From Treponema sp. (GTDB lineage Bacteria; Spirochaetota; Spirochaetia; Treponematales; Treponemataceae), in assembly GCA_018384055.1 (NCBI GenBank), contig JAHAZL010000016.1, positions 1 through 27,930 on the forward strand: a stretch of 27,930 nucleotides of DNA, in the 5' to 3' direction. The notes beneath the pieces were generated by a model. That model was not told the DNA's origin. It searched no databases and saw only the letters and a list, made by a program, of their open reading frames with translations. Of this stretch, positions 16,975 through 24,098 are shown piece by piece; positions within the stretch are counted from its first letter, which is position 1; every line of letters begins with the position of its first letter. Both the position numbers and the translations under genes were made by a program.

Positions 16975-17694
16975 GTGTCAGAATTATATATTGTAGCTAC
17001 GCCTATAGGAAATCTGGGGGACATCACTTACAGGGCTTTGGAAACCTTTAAAAGCGTTGATGTGATAGCGGCGGAAGACACCCGCCATACACTTCAGCTT
17101 TTAACTCATTTTGAGATAAGGAAACCACTGATAAGCTGCAGGTCCCAGAACGAACAGTTTGCTTCCGAAAAGATCATAAAGATGCTTGATGAGGGTCAGA
17201 CTGTTGCCTATGCCAGCGATGCAGGAACACCTGGAATCAGTGATCCTGGGGCAATCCTTGCGGGGCTTGCAAGAAAGGCTGGACACAAGGTAATTCCGAT
17301 TCCTGGAGCAAGTGCATTTGCATCCCTTGCAAGTGTAGCAGGAGCGGGTGGAAAGACCCTTATTTTTGAGGGATTCCTGTCACCTAAACCAGGCCGCAGG
17401 AGAAGCCGACTTAGGGAACTTATGGCAACAGGTGATGCCATAATTATTTACGAAAGTCCCTTCAGAATTGTTAAACTTTTGACGGATATTGCCGATATTG
17501 AAGAAGGAAGAAGGGTTGTTGTTGGTCGTGAGCTGACAAAGCTTCATGAAGAGATAACTGAAGGAACAGCGAGAGAGGTTCTTGAAGATTATGGCTCAAG
17601 GGCTAAGGTCCAGGGCGAGTTTGCAATTTTTATTTCCGGCAATAAAAATGCTAAACTTTTAGATGAATCTTCCGATAATATAAGCGAGGCTTAG
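16975..17694 (+). CDS. rsmI: 16S rRNA 2'-O-ribose methyltransferase RsmI
   Basis: RsmI methylates the ribose 2'-OH of C1402 in 16S rRNA using S-adenosylmethionine. The 239-residue product starts at GTG 16975 with VSELYIVATPIGNLGDITYRA, the classic N-terminus of this family. Further signatures are AAEDTRHT, the glycine-rich YASDAGTPGISDPG segment and the PIPGASAF motif, all of the tetrapyrrole-methylase fold. Upstream extension in the same frame to 16633 is antisense to ftsK and lacks family similarity, so I reject it. The GTG has no ribosome site, but a promoter ends exactly six bases before it, so the mRNA is probably leaderless. It is divergent from ftsK. flgM begins one base after its stop, and the flgM sigma-28 promoter lies inside the last codons of rsmI. 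Confidence 0.93.
   Translation: MSELYIVATPIGNLGDITYRALETFKSVDVIAAEDTRHTLQLLTHFEIRKPLISCRSQNEQFASEKIIKMLDEGQTVAYASDAGTPGISDPGAILAGLARKAGHKVIPIPGASAFASLASVAGAGGKTLIFEGFLSPKPGRRRSRLRELMATGDAIIIYESPFRIVKLLTDIADIEEGRRVVVGRELTKLHEEITEGTAREVLEDYGSRAKVQGEFAIFISGNKNAKLLDESSDNISEA
17652..17678 (+). promoter_or_regulatory. Sigma-28 promoter of flgM
   Basis: TAAA at 17652-17655, exactly 15 bases, then TCCGATAA at 17671-17678, one base off the sigma-28 consensus TAAA-N15-GCCGATAA. It lies inside the end of rsmI. Transcription would start near 17685, just before GAGG at 17686-17689 and the ATG at 17696. Confidence 0.75.
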
Positions 17695-17695
17695 T

Positions 17696-17983
17696 ATGAT
17701 GATAGACAAAGTTAATTATGTATCACCTGTGAACAACCTTCAGAGCACAAAACGCTCTAACAATGTTGCAAATTCACAGAGAACATCTGATGAAATCAGC
17801 GTTTCAGAAGAAGCAAAGGCAGCTGCAGAAGCTATGTACTTGAAGCAGGTGTCTGATGAAACTCCAGATATTCGTCAGGACTTGGTGGAAGAGATTAAGC
17901 TTAAGATTCAGGATCCAAATTTCTTCAGCGATGCTACAATCGCTGCAACTGCGGACCGGATTCTTAGCGCATACGGACTCTAA
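17696..17983 (+). CDS. flgM: FlgM-like anti-sigma-28 factor
   Basis: A 95-residue small acidic protein with the layout of FlgM, which binds sigma-28 (FliA) and holds late flagellar genes off until the hook is finished. The first half is Ser/Asn-rich and probably disordered (VNNLQSTKRSNNVANSQRT), then comes the DEISVSEEAKAAAEA segment. The C-terminal half, TPDIRQDLVEEIKLKI...IAATADRILSAYG, matches the FlgM pattern of a TPDVR-like start, two helices and a leucine-rich end. GAGG is six bases before the ATG. A near-perfect sigma-28 promoter just upstream supports the assignment, since flgM is commonly expressed from a sigma-28 promoter in feedback control. A strong terminator follows. Other small unstructured proteins remain possible, but the promoter makes FlgM the best call. 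Confidence 0.75.
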   Translation: MMIDKVNYVSPVNNLQSTKRSNNVANSQRTSDEISVSEEAKAAAEAMYLKQVSDETPDIRQDLVEEIKLKIQDPNFFSDATIAATADRILSAYGL

Positions 17984-18016
17984 TAGAATTCCGTAGTCGT
18001 TTTAAGGGGATAAATA

Positions 18017-18048
18017 AGGGCGGAATAACTTTTCCGCTCTTTTTTTTT
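18017..18048 (+). terminator. Rho-independent terminator after flgM
   Basis: A 9-bp stem with one G-U pair (18017-18025 with 18032-18040), 6-base loop and a nine-T run. Confidence 0.88.
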
Positions 18049-18076
18049 GCAAGTAAAAGTATAATTTTCATAGATT
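18047..18076 (+). promoter_or_regulatory. Candidate promoter of the 18113 operon
   Basis: TTGCAA (18047-18052), 18-base spacer, TAGATT (18071-18076). A TATAAT at 18060-18065 is an alternative -10 but lacks a -35 box. The -35 box overlaps the end of the preceding terminator. Confidence 0.4.
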
Positions 18077-18112
18077 ATGTGGTTTTTAACCGCAGGATAA
18101 AAGGAAAAAACA

Positions 18113-19264
18113 ATGGCAGACTTCATTTTCAAAATCTCACCTAACATTGTGCTTGGTTCGTATACTGCAAACAGACTTGGACAGTATGCCCTTGAATACG
18201 GACAGAATTTCATGGTCATCATGGATCCTGTCCTTAAGGAATCAGGAACTTCAGAAAAGGTTTTGAATTCACTTAAAGAAAAGAACGTTGAATACTTTGT
18301 CTTTGACGAAGTTCCAAACTGTGCAGATACAGAGACATTGTCCAACACCCTTAAACTTGCCCAGGATGCAAAGGTTCACGGAATCATTGCGGTAGGTGGC
18401 GGAAGGGTTCTTTCTTTAGGAAAAGCTGTTTGTGCAGTCTATTATGAAAATAAAAATGTATATGACTTCATTGACGATCAGATGGTTCCTGGAAACAGGA
18501 TGCTTCCCTTAATCTGTGTTCCTACAACAAACCGCGATTCTTTCCTCTTTACCGACAGGACAATGGTTACGGATTCACGCTCTTCCAAGGCAAAGCTCAT
18601 AAAGACACAGAATGGTCTTTGTCGTCTTGTTCTTTGGGATCCAAACCTTCAGATTGCCCTTACGGAAAAACAGGTGGAAATAATGGCTGTTGAAGCCCTT
18701 GGTTTTGCAGTGGAAGGATATTTGAGCCAAAAGGCAACTTTCTTCAGTGACATGATTATCGAAAAGGCAGTTCAGCTTTTAAGCTACGCCCTTGACGGTG
18801 CGCCATCCCTTTCGATTACAACCCCACAGGAAGTTCTTCTTGCTCAGGGCGGATGTATGGCATCCCTTGGTGCAGCATCCAGTTCTTACGGTGCTGCCCA
18901 TCTTCTTTCTGTTGCAATCAATTCCCGCTATAAAGTTTCCCGCTCCCTTTCAATGGCAATTTTGCTTCCATACATAATTGAAGATGCGGCTACATTCCGT
19001 GCAGACAAACTTGCTGTCCTTGCAAAACTTTTGCGTGCCTGCGAACAGGATGCAACTTCTGCAGAAGCAAGTGCAGCCCTTGCAGAATATGTTCGCAATA
19101 AAATTGCAAAGGTAAACATTCCTGCCCGCCTTAAGGATCTTTCCCTCTCAATCGAACAGCTTGCATTAGCCGCAGAAGATGCGGGTGAACTGGACCTCAT
19201 CAATAACCTTCAGCGCAGTATGACGACAGACGACCTTTTTGAAATCATTAAGAAAGCATACTGA
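18113..19264 (+). CDS. Iron-alcohol-dehydrogenase/glycerol-dehydrogenase-fold protein lacking most metal ligands
   Basis: A 383-residue protein with the fold signs of group III (Fe/Zn) alcohol, glycerol or glycerol-1-phosphate dehydrogenases: IIAVGGGR (91-98), ICVPTT (134-139), a helical domain with YLSQKATFFSDM and MAILLPY. Key positions differ. The nucleotide motif GGGSxxDxxK reads GGGRVLSLGK, replacing Ser and Asp. The four metal ligands of FucO-like enzymes (Asp, His, His, His) appear as Glu194, Phe198, His263 and Arg277. The usual GTGSE after PTT is also absent. Ordinary dehydrogenase chemistry is therefore doubtful; it may be a metal-independent enzyme, a binding protein or a variant with a new site. 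AAGGA precedes the ATG by seven bases. Its stop overlaps the methyltransferase start by one base. The fold is clear; the reaction is not. Confidence 0.8.
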   Translation: MADFIFKISPNIVLGSYTANRLGQYALEYGQNFMVIMDPVLKESGTSEKVLNSLKEKNVEYFVFDEVPNCADTETLSNTLKLAQDAKVHGIIAVGGGRVLSLGKAVCAVYYENKNVYDFIDDQMVPGNRMLPLICVPTTNRDSFLFTDRTMVTDSRSSKAKLIKTQNGLCRLVLWDPNLQIALTEKQVEIMAVEALGFAVEGYLSQKATFFSDMIIEKAVQLLSYALDGAPSLSITTPQEVLLAQGGCMASLGAASSSYGAAHLLSVAINSRYKVSRSLSMAILLPYIIEDAATFRADKLAVLAKLLRACEQDATSAEASAALAEYVRNKIAKVNIPARLKDLSLSIEQLALAAEDAGELDLINNLQRSMTTDDLFEIIKKAY

Positions 19265-20079
19265 TGATTGATCCAAACAAACTTTATCAGCTTCAACCGG
19301 GGCAGAAGAGAAGAAAGCTTGCCCTTACTTTTGGTGAACTTGAAAGGGACATTGCAGGAATTCCTGAACCCGGCATGGAGTATAACTTTACCCGCATGAC
19401 CCGTCAGGAATACACAAAGGCAGTCTGCCGCATTGTTCTTGAAGATCCTCAGCTGCCACAGGAAACTGCGGCTGAATTAAAGAGGCTTATAGAGGCTCCG
19501 GAATTTGACGAGCGACGCGTATGCAATTTTGCCCGTAATGCCCTTCTTGCACTTATCGGGACATTCCCTGCAGAGTGGGATCTGGTAATAGCTCCCCATT
19601 CTTCTGACAAACTCACAGTTGAAAAAAGGAATTTCTTTAAGGGTGTATGCGTCTATGCAGAAGACCTTCGTTCCCCATTCAACATTGGATCCGTTTTCAG
19701 GACTGCAGAAGCCATGGGATGTGAAAAGGTTTACATTTCACCGAACTGTACGGATCCTGCACAGACAAAGGCCGTGAGAAGTTCCATGGGGTGCATCGAT
19801 ACTTTGGGATATACAAGGTGCACACTTGATGAACTTCCTGAAAATATTCCGGTTTTTGTTCTGGAAACCGGAGGAACCCCAATAGATAAATTTGAATTTC
19901 CTAAGGAAGGTATTGTAATCATAGGTTCCGAGGAATTGGGTGTAAGTCCTGAAGCCTTGAAAAGGGCAACTTACGGACGAGTTACCATTCCCATGACAGG
20001 ACTTAAGGCAAGCCTTAATGTTGGGGTTGCTTTTGGAATCCTGATGCAGAAATGGAATGAAGCTCTAAGGGGTGAATGA
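19264..20079 (+). CDS. SpoU/TrmH-family RNA 2'-O-methyltransferase
   Basis: A 271-residue SPOUT methyltransferase that would methylate a ribose 2'-OH in tRNA or rRNA. The C-terminal catalytic domain shows all three motifs: motif 1 RSPFNIGSVFRTAEAMG (Asn140, Arg146), motif 2 GIVIIGSEELGV (216-227), and motif 3 IPMTGLKASLNVGVA (242-256), which forms the knotted AdoMet site. The N-terminal 120 residues are helical and charged and do not match the usual RlmB L30e-like substrate domain, so the target is unclear. The ATG shares its A with the upstream TGA (TGATG at 19262-19266), so the two genes are co-translated. The stop codon lies inside a 26-base repeat arm (20076-20101) that recurs inverted near the right end of the window. 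Confidence 0.9.
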   Translation: MIDPNKLYQLQPGQKRRKLALTFGELERDIAGIPEPGMEYNFTRMTRQEYTKAVCRIVLEDPQLPQETAAELKRLIEAPEFDERRVCNFARNALLALIGTFPAEWDLVIAPHSSDKLTVEKRNFFKGVCVYAEDLRSPFNIGSVFRTAEAMGCEKVYISPNCTDPAQTKAVRSSMGCIDTLGYTRCTLDELPENIPVFVLETGGTPIDKFEFPKEGIVIIGSEELGVSPEALKRATYGRVTIPMTGLKASLNVGVAFGILMQKWNEALRGE

Positions 20080-20149
20080 CTCATACTTATTGGACAGCCC
20101 CCCTATGTACGGGAAGCAAAGGTATCGCCTGGACAAGCCCGATAATGAC
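20076..20149. repeat. Partial copy of the composite palindromic repeat
   Basis: Bases 20076-20101 are the exact reverse complement of 27785-27810. At 20121-20149 there is a degenerate palindromic unit which, read leftward, begins GTCATTATCGGGCTTG, the same plan (GTCAT, stem, CTTG-like loop, stem, ATCC-like end) as the two units at 27806-27879. The arm overlaps the stop codon of the methyltransferase gene, so the last codons and stop may derive from the repeat. Confidence 0.75.
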
Positions 20150-20197
20150 AATTTGGTATTTTTTAATAACCTAAAAAGTTTTGGTCGCTTTTTTCAT

Positions 20198-21685
20198 TTA
20201 GCGATTGAAGGAAGTTGAAAGACGATCTGCAATGCCCTGAAACTGTTCTTCGGAAGTAATGTTGAAGTTTTCAAGGACATCCGTGTCAATTTGCGCAAAA
20301 TCAATGAGGCCTTCGCTGTAGTGTGCAATCATGTCTGCAAGATAAATTATGTTTGTAAGTTCCTTTGATGATTCCGGGGCATTTTCTGGATTGTGGTGAT
20401 ATCGTAGAACATCAATGAGGACAGGAGGAAAGTTCCATTTTTCGGCAATGCAGGCACCGATTTCCCCGTGGTTGCATCCTGCTACAAGGTTTTCAAATAT
20501 TTCTTTTGAGACATTCTTTTTCTGGCAGATAACTTCCAGCTTCTGGAAAATGTTAGGGCGGGCATTTTCAAAAACAATCTTACCCATATCGTGAAGAAGA
20601 CCGCATACATAACTGTCCTCAATGTTTGATCTGTTCCTGCAGAAATTGCGTGCCAGGTTGTAGGCGTAGAATCCTACCTGATAGCTGTGGTCCCAAAGTT
20701 TCTTGCTCTTTTCCGATGAACCTGTGACAAGGTTTTCCATGGATCCGATGGAAAAGAGAAGGTTCTTGATTCCACGCAAACCTGCATATTTTACCGCATC
20801 TTCAATGCTCTGGCATGGATGTGGAAGCATGTAGGCGGCAGAGTTAACCATCTTGAGCAATTCACCGGTGAGGGAAACATCATTGGAAATTTTTCTTGCA
20901 ATGTCGCTCATCTTGCTTGTAGGAGAATTGATGAGGTTGTTTATCTGCGTAATGTTTTCAGGGAATTCTGGAAGGCTGTCAACAAGGTTTGCAAATTCCC
21001 TTGAAAGGGAAATGATGTTTTCTTCAACGGCCTTATCAAGAGGAATGATGATTCTGTTGATCGTTTCATTATTTTCAGAAAGAATCTGATAGTTGTCTTC
21101 TGTAAGTCCAAATCTTCTGAGGATGAGGACCATGATGGCGAGACCAAGACCTGCACCTTCAGATTCATCAAGAAGATGTGTGATGCCTTCTTCTACGGAA
21201 GTATACTGGAGGGCACGGGTAATCTTGTCGTGGATTCTCTTGTATTCGAATACAGTAAGTTCTGCGCGGTTGCGGATTTCTACCTTGATCTTGTTGTTGC
21301 GCATCTGGTAGATGATTTTGATGAAGTACCCCTGCTTTCTCTGTTCTTCAAGGAAGTAGTTGATGTTTGTAAGGGTATCCATCTTGAAGTTCTGCATGCC
21401 TTTTTCATAATCATCAATATTCTTGATGTTAAGGCCTTTGTTTGCAAAGTAGATGCGTTTTGTATTTGCTTTTTTTGCGTTGTTGACCAGTTCTTTTACA
21501 CAGTATGCAAGACCTTCGTAATAAGACTCCATATTAAGGAGCTTGAGGAATACATCAAGGATATCAACAATGTATCCTTCCATTTCAACTGGAAGCGTGT
21601 AAGTTGTTACGGTAAGAGGAATTCCTGTTTGGATAGCGAGATTAACTTTTTCTTTATCAACTTTAATTTTCTTTATTTGTGCCAT
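20198..21685 (-). CDS. Histidine-kinase-type ATPase fused to an HDOD domain
   Basis: A 495-residue soluble signalling protein. Residues about 30-215 form a GHKL-type ATP-binding domain: N-box ELVNNAKKAN at 65-74 and G-box DESEGAGLGLAI at 173-184. Residues about 235-435 form an HDOD domain, with SLPEFPENITQINNLI at its start. HDOD domains often have degraded HD residues; here His333, His365-Asp366 (LLHDMGKI), His406 and His430-His431 are all present, as in active HD phosphohydrolases. There is no membrane segment and no phospho-acceptor histidine domain, so it is more likely an ATP-dependent switch than a classical kinase. Its promoter is TTGAAA-17-TATAAT; the ribosome site AAGTGAG is unusually close to the ATG. 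It is divergent from the 21804 gene. Confidence 0.88.
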   Translation of the reverse strand: MAQIKKIKVDKEKVNLAIQTGIPLTVTTYTLPVEMEGYIVDILDVFLKLLNMESYYEGLAYCVKELVNNAKKANTKRIYFANKGLNIKNIDDYEKGMQNFKMDTLTNINYFLEEQRKQGYFIKIIYQMRNNKIKVEIRNRAELTVFEYKRIHDKITRALQYTSVEEGITHLLDESEGAGLGLAIMVLILRRFGLTEDNYQILSENNETINRIIIPLDKAVEENIISLSREFANLVDSLPEFPENITQINNLINSPTSKMSDIARKISNDVSLTGELLKMVNSAAYMLPHPCQSIEDAVKYAGLRGIKNLLFSIGSMENLVTGSSEKSKKLWDHSYQVGFYAYNLARNFCRNRSNIEDSYVCGLLHDMGKIVFENARPNIFQKLEVICQKKNVSKEIFENLVAGCNHGEIGACIAEKWNFPPVLIDVLRYHHNPENAPESSKELTNIIYLADMIAHYSEGLIDFAQIDTDVLENFNITSEEQFQGIADRLSTSFNR

Positions 21686-21706
21686 AACTCACTTCTTATT
21701 CATAAT

Positions 21707-21735
21707 ATTATAGTGTTGCATATTTCTTTTTTCAA
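21707..21735 (-). promoter_or_regulatory. Sigma-70 promoter of the HATPase-HDOD gene
   Basis: Read leftward: TTGAAA (21735-21730), 17-base spacer, TATAAT (21712-21707). The start near 21700 leaves a 15-base leader. Confidence 0.75.
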
Positions 21736-21768
21736 GAAGAATGGAGATTTTAGCATTTTTGTTTCCTA

Positions 21769-21797
21769 TCGCAAAAAAGGACGAAATAGTTTAGAAT
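21769..21797 (+). promoter_or_regulatory. Promoter of the 21804 gene, placed for leaderless transcription
   Basis: TCGCAA (21769-21774), 17-base spacer, TAGAAT (21792-21797), then six bases to ATG 21804. No Shine-Dalgarno sequence is present. Confidence 0.5.
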
Positions 21798-21803
21798 GTG
21801 ACT

Positions 21804-22856
21804 ATGACAAATCAGATTCAGGCCGAGCTTTTAGTTCTTGGACTTATTCTTCTTGGAAGCTCAAGATTTCTTTTTGTTAGCCATACAAGAAAAGATTCTA
21901 TGGCGGTAGTTCCCCTTGTTGGATTCATAATTTCAATTTTCAACATTGTGATTTTCGGTATATCTATAAGAGAAATAATCATAATGCAATTTTCCCTATG
22001 GGCGACCATCTGGAATTTCCGTTCCATGCTCCGCCTTCTGTCGGATGTTGTTGTTGACCATTACGAGTTGAAGCTGGTTATAATCAGCGTCATTAATGTA
22101 ATTGCCTCCGTTTCTTTAATTTTTGCAGTTTTCAATTTCTTGCCGGCATCAGTAAATGCCAGCAAAATGGGAGTGACTGAAAAAATCAGTGTTTTGCACG
22201 GAAATTTTAAAAATGGATTTTCCGAGATTAAGGAACCGTTCAAGGTAACTAATGCTAAAATCTGGAATTTTGAAAGTAGCGTTTCAAATCCTTCGGGAAG
22301 AACTATTGTCGTATTTGTTCCTCCAAAAACAGCAAATGTGGAAATTTACAGGATTTTCCTTCAGAAACTGGCAAAGAACGGATATTCAGTGTATGCAGGT
22401 GATTTTTATACTTCTGACGGAAAATGGTTCAACAGGTTTCTGGACATGCCTTTTGCAAGGCGATTTGCTTTCCTGTTTACATATTTAAGGGATGAAGAAC
22501 GGTTCAAAGAAATTTACAGGGCAAATAAAACTGTTCTTGTAAAGGAATATGAATGTCTCCTTAAGGAAGCTGCTCCCAAGGAAGGCGAAATGGTATTCCT
22601 TCTTTCAGAAAATGATGCGGCAGAAGCCATGAAAACTGTTTGGGAACAAAACGAAACTTTGATAAAGGGAACATACGATTTGACTTTTATTGATAACAAC
22701 CCTTCAAAAGGATTAGGACCAATTGAAAACACAGATCCTGTTCTCGCATGGCACTTAGGTTTGGAAAAGGACCGCAGCGGATACATTTCCAGTCACCTTG
22801 CAATGGATGTTACCGACTTTATAAGCCGCCAGATCATCGGCATGGATGGGGAATAA
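21804..22856 (+). CDS. Membrane protein of unknown function with a cytoplasmic or periplasmic C-terminal domain
   Basis: A 350-residue protein I do not recognise. Hydrophobic segments lie at about 8-25, 34-62 (perhaps two close helices) and 91-112, followed by a soluble region of about 230 residues. That region has an alternating pattern starting RTIVVFVPPKT (near 165), then a helix and GYSVYAGDFYTSDGKW, and later EMVFLLSEND and YDLTFIDNNPSKGLGP. This reads like an alpha/beta fold, perhaps remotely related to the alpha/beta hydrolases, but no GxSxG nucleophile elbow is visible, so I assign no activity. I prefer ATG 21804 over GTG 21798 because a -10-like box ends exactly six bases before the ATG. 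It is divergent from the HATPase-HDOD gene and convergent with the phosphoesterase gene. Confidence 0.8.
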   Translation: MTNQIQAELLVLGLILLGSSRFLFVSHTRKDSMAVVPLVGFIISIFNIVIFGISIREIIIMQFSLWATIWNFRSMLRLLSDVVVDHYELKLVIISVINVIASVSLIFAVFNFLPASVNASKMGVTEKISVLHGNFKNGFSEIKEPFKVTNAKIWNFESSVSNPSGRTIVVFVPPKTANVEIYRIFLQKLAKNGYSVYAGDFYTSDGKWFNRFLDMPFARRFAFLFTYLRDEERFKEIYRANKTVLVKEYECLLKEAAPKEGEMVFLLSENDAAEAMKTVWEQNETLIKGTYDLTFIDNNPSKGLGPIENTDPVLAWHLGLEKDRSGYISSHLAMDVTDFISRQIIGMDGE

Positions 22857-22939
22857 AGAAAACGAGCATCAGGAATATGGCTGGAAGGAAAAAAATCTGT
22901 CAGATGATGGATAATACATAGAACGATGAGTTTCAGTAT

Positions 22940-23488
22940 CTATTTGATTTCATACTTCATCTTTTTTTCCCCGGATTCAATGTCGTACCAAAAGAAGGTT
23001 GTGCCGTCAAAGGTCATGTAGCTGTGCCAGCTGTTTTCCTTTGGAAGTGAAAGGCTTCCGTCGTTGATGTAGGTAAATCCTTCAAGTTCCTTTACGCATG
23101 GTACATGGAAGTGTCCGCAGACGAGGATGCTGCCCTTTGCGAACTTCAACGGTTTTTTGTCGTTGTAAAGGTGTCCGTGAGTTGCGTATAAAGCCCTGCC
23201 GCCAAAATCAAGGACTGCATAGTCTGCCATCATTGGAAAATCTAGAACCATCTGGTCAACTTCTCCGTCGCAGTTTCCCCTTACGCATACAATTTTTTCC
23301 GCAATGCCATTTAGCATGGAAAGCACTTCTTTCGGGTTGTATTCTTTGGGAAGATCATTGCGGGGCCCGTGATAAAGAAGGTCGCCCAGAAGAAGAATTC
23401 TGTCAGCTTTTTCTTCATGGATTTTTTCAAGGAGTTTCCTGCAATAATAAGCCGAGCCGTGAAGGTCTGATGCGATAAGCCATTTCAT
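22940..23488 (-). CDS. yfcE: YfcE/MJ0936-type metallophosphoesterase
   Basis: A 182-residue phosphodiesterase of normal length. All metal-binding motifs of the calcineurin-like fold are visible: DLH (Asp8, His10), GDLLYHG (Asp36), RGNCD (Asn72), THGH (His104, His106) and GHFH (His126, His128). Members hydrolyse simple phosphodiesters in vitro with manganese; the physiological substrate is unknown. LLYHGPRNDLPKEYNP is the characteristic YfcE insertion after the second motif. The start codon lies exactly six bases after a TATACT box read leftward and no ribosome site exists, so the mRNA is probably leaderless. The gene is divergent from lspA, with only 46 bases between start codons. Confidence 0.9.
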   Translation of the reverse strand: MKWLIASDLHGSAYYCRKLLEKIHEEKADRILLLGDLLYHGPRNDLPKEYNPKEVLSMLNGIAEKIVCVRGNCDGEVDQMVLDFPMMADYAVLDFGGRALYATHGHLYNDKKPLKFAKGSILVCGHFHVPCVKELEGFTYINDGSLSLPKENSWHSYMTFDGTTFFWYDIESGEKKMKYEIK

Positions 23489-23492
23489 AAAG

Positions 23493-23530
23493 ATAGTATA
23501 GTGAAATAAATCGGTTTTATGCTATACTAT
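23493..23530. promoter_or_regulatory. Symmetric divergent promoter pair for yfcE and lspA
   Basis: A perfect 9-base inverted repeat, ATAGTATAG (23493-23501) and CTATACTAT (23522-23530), supplies a TATACT -10 box on each strand: 23500-23495 leftward and 23523-23528 rightward. Each box ends exactly six bases before its start codon (23488 leftward, 23535 rightward). The -35 regions are weak and overlap the opposite -10 box. Confidence 0.6.
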
Positions 23531-23534
23531 AGGA

Positions 23535-24098
23535 ATGAAAGAGAATACAAAAAATAAAGTTCTGCCTTTGATTTTATCTGCCGTCGTAGTTCTTCTTGAT
23601 CAGATAACAAAGGCGCTTGTAGTCAAGCATATCCCACGCCTTAGTGTTTGGGCAGATGATGCTGTAATCGAAATCCTTGGAAAATACATTCGTCTCATTC
23701 ATGTCAGAAACAATGCCATTGCATTCAGCATGGGACATACCCTTTCACAGAATGCCAGAGGAATTCTTTTTGCAATCATGCCACTTTTGATAATCATTGC
23801 GGTTTATGTAATCTATTTCCGCAACAATGAATTTACAAAAACCCAGCGCTGGTGCATCTGCGGAATTCTTGGCGGTGGAATCGGAAACCTAATCGACAGG
23901 ATCTTCAGGCCGGAAGGGGTTGTTGATTTTGTTGACTGTTACTTCTGGGGAATCTTTGGAATGGAACGCTGGCCAACATTCAATCTTGCCGACAGCGCTG
24001 TAATTGTATGCGGAATAATTTTTTTAATTACATTCCTGGTTCAGATATATAAGGATTCAAAAAAAACTGCGAAAAATAAGGAAGGAAAAAATGAATAG
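23535..24098 (+). CDS. lspA: Lipoprotein signal peptidase II (LspA)
   Basis: An inner-membrane aspartic protease that removes signal peptides from diacylglyceryl-modified prolipoproteins, such as the binding protein at 4677-5975. The 187-residue product has four hydrophobic segments (about 9-29, 76-95, 107-121 and 151-171). Conserved landmarks are DQITKALV near the start, VRNNAIAFS (57-65), GNLIDR (117-122) and the two catalytic aspartates: Asp131 in VVDFVD and Asp153 in FNLADSAV. The C-terminal tail is lysine-rich and cytoplasmic. The start ATG is exactly six bases after a TATACT box, and the AGGA just before it is too close to act as a ribosome site. The last eight bases overlap the next small gene, so the two form an operon. 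Confidence 0.95.
   Translation: MKENTKNKVLPLILSAVVVLLDQITKALVVKHIPRLSVWADDAVIEILGKYIRLIHVRNNAIAFSMGHTLSQNARGILFAIMPLLIIIAVYVIYFRNNEFTKTQRWCICGILGGGIGNLIDRIFRPEGVVDFVDCYFWGIFGMERWPTFNLADSAVIVCGIIFLITFLVQIYKDSKKTAKNKEGKNE

Noticed and set aside
16866..17027. Upstream extension of the ftsK frame by 54 codons
   Set aside because: It overlaps the rsmI coding start, contains both promoters and has no resemblance to FtsK; ATG 16865 has a ribosome site and a normal N-terminus.
20138..20145. CCCGATAA resembling a sigma-28 -10 box
   Set aside because: It lies inside the palindromic repeat, has no TAAA at the right distance and no gene downstream in that direction.
21176..21880. 234-codon rightward ORF over the HATPase-HDOD gene
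   Set aside because: Antisense shadow rich in Phe, Cys and Val; it crosses two promoters and has no family resemblance.
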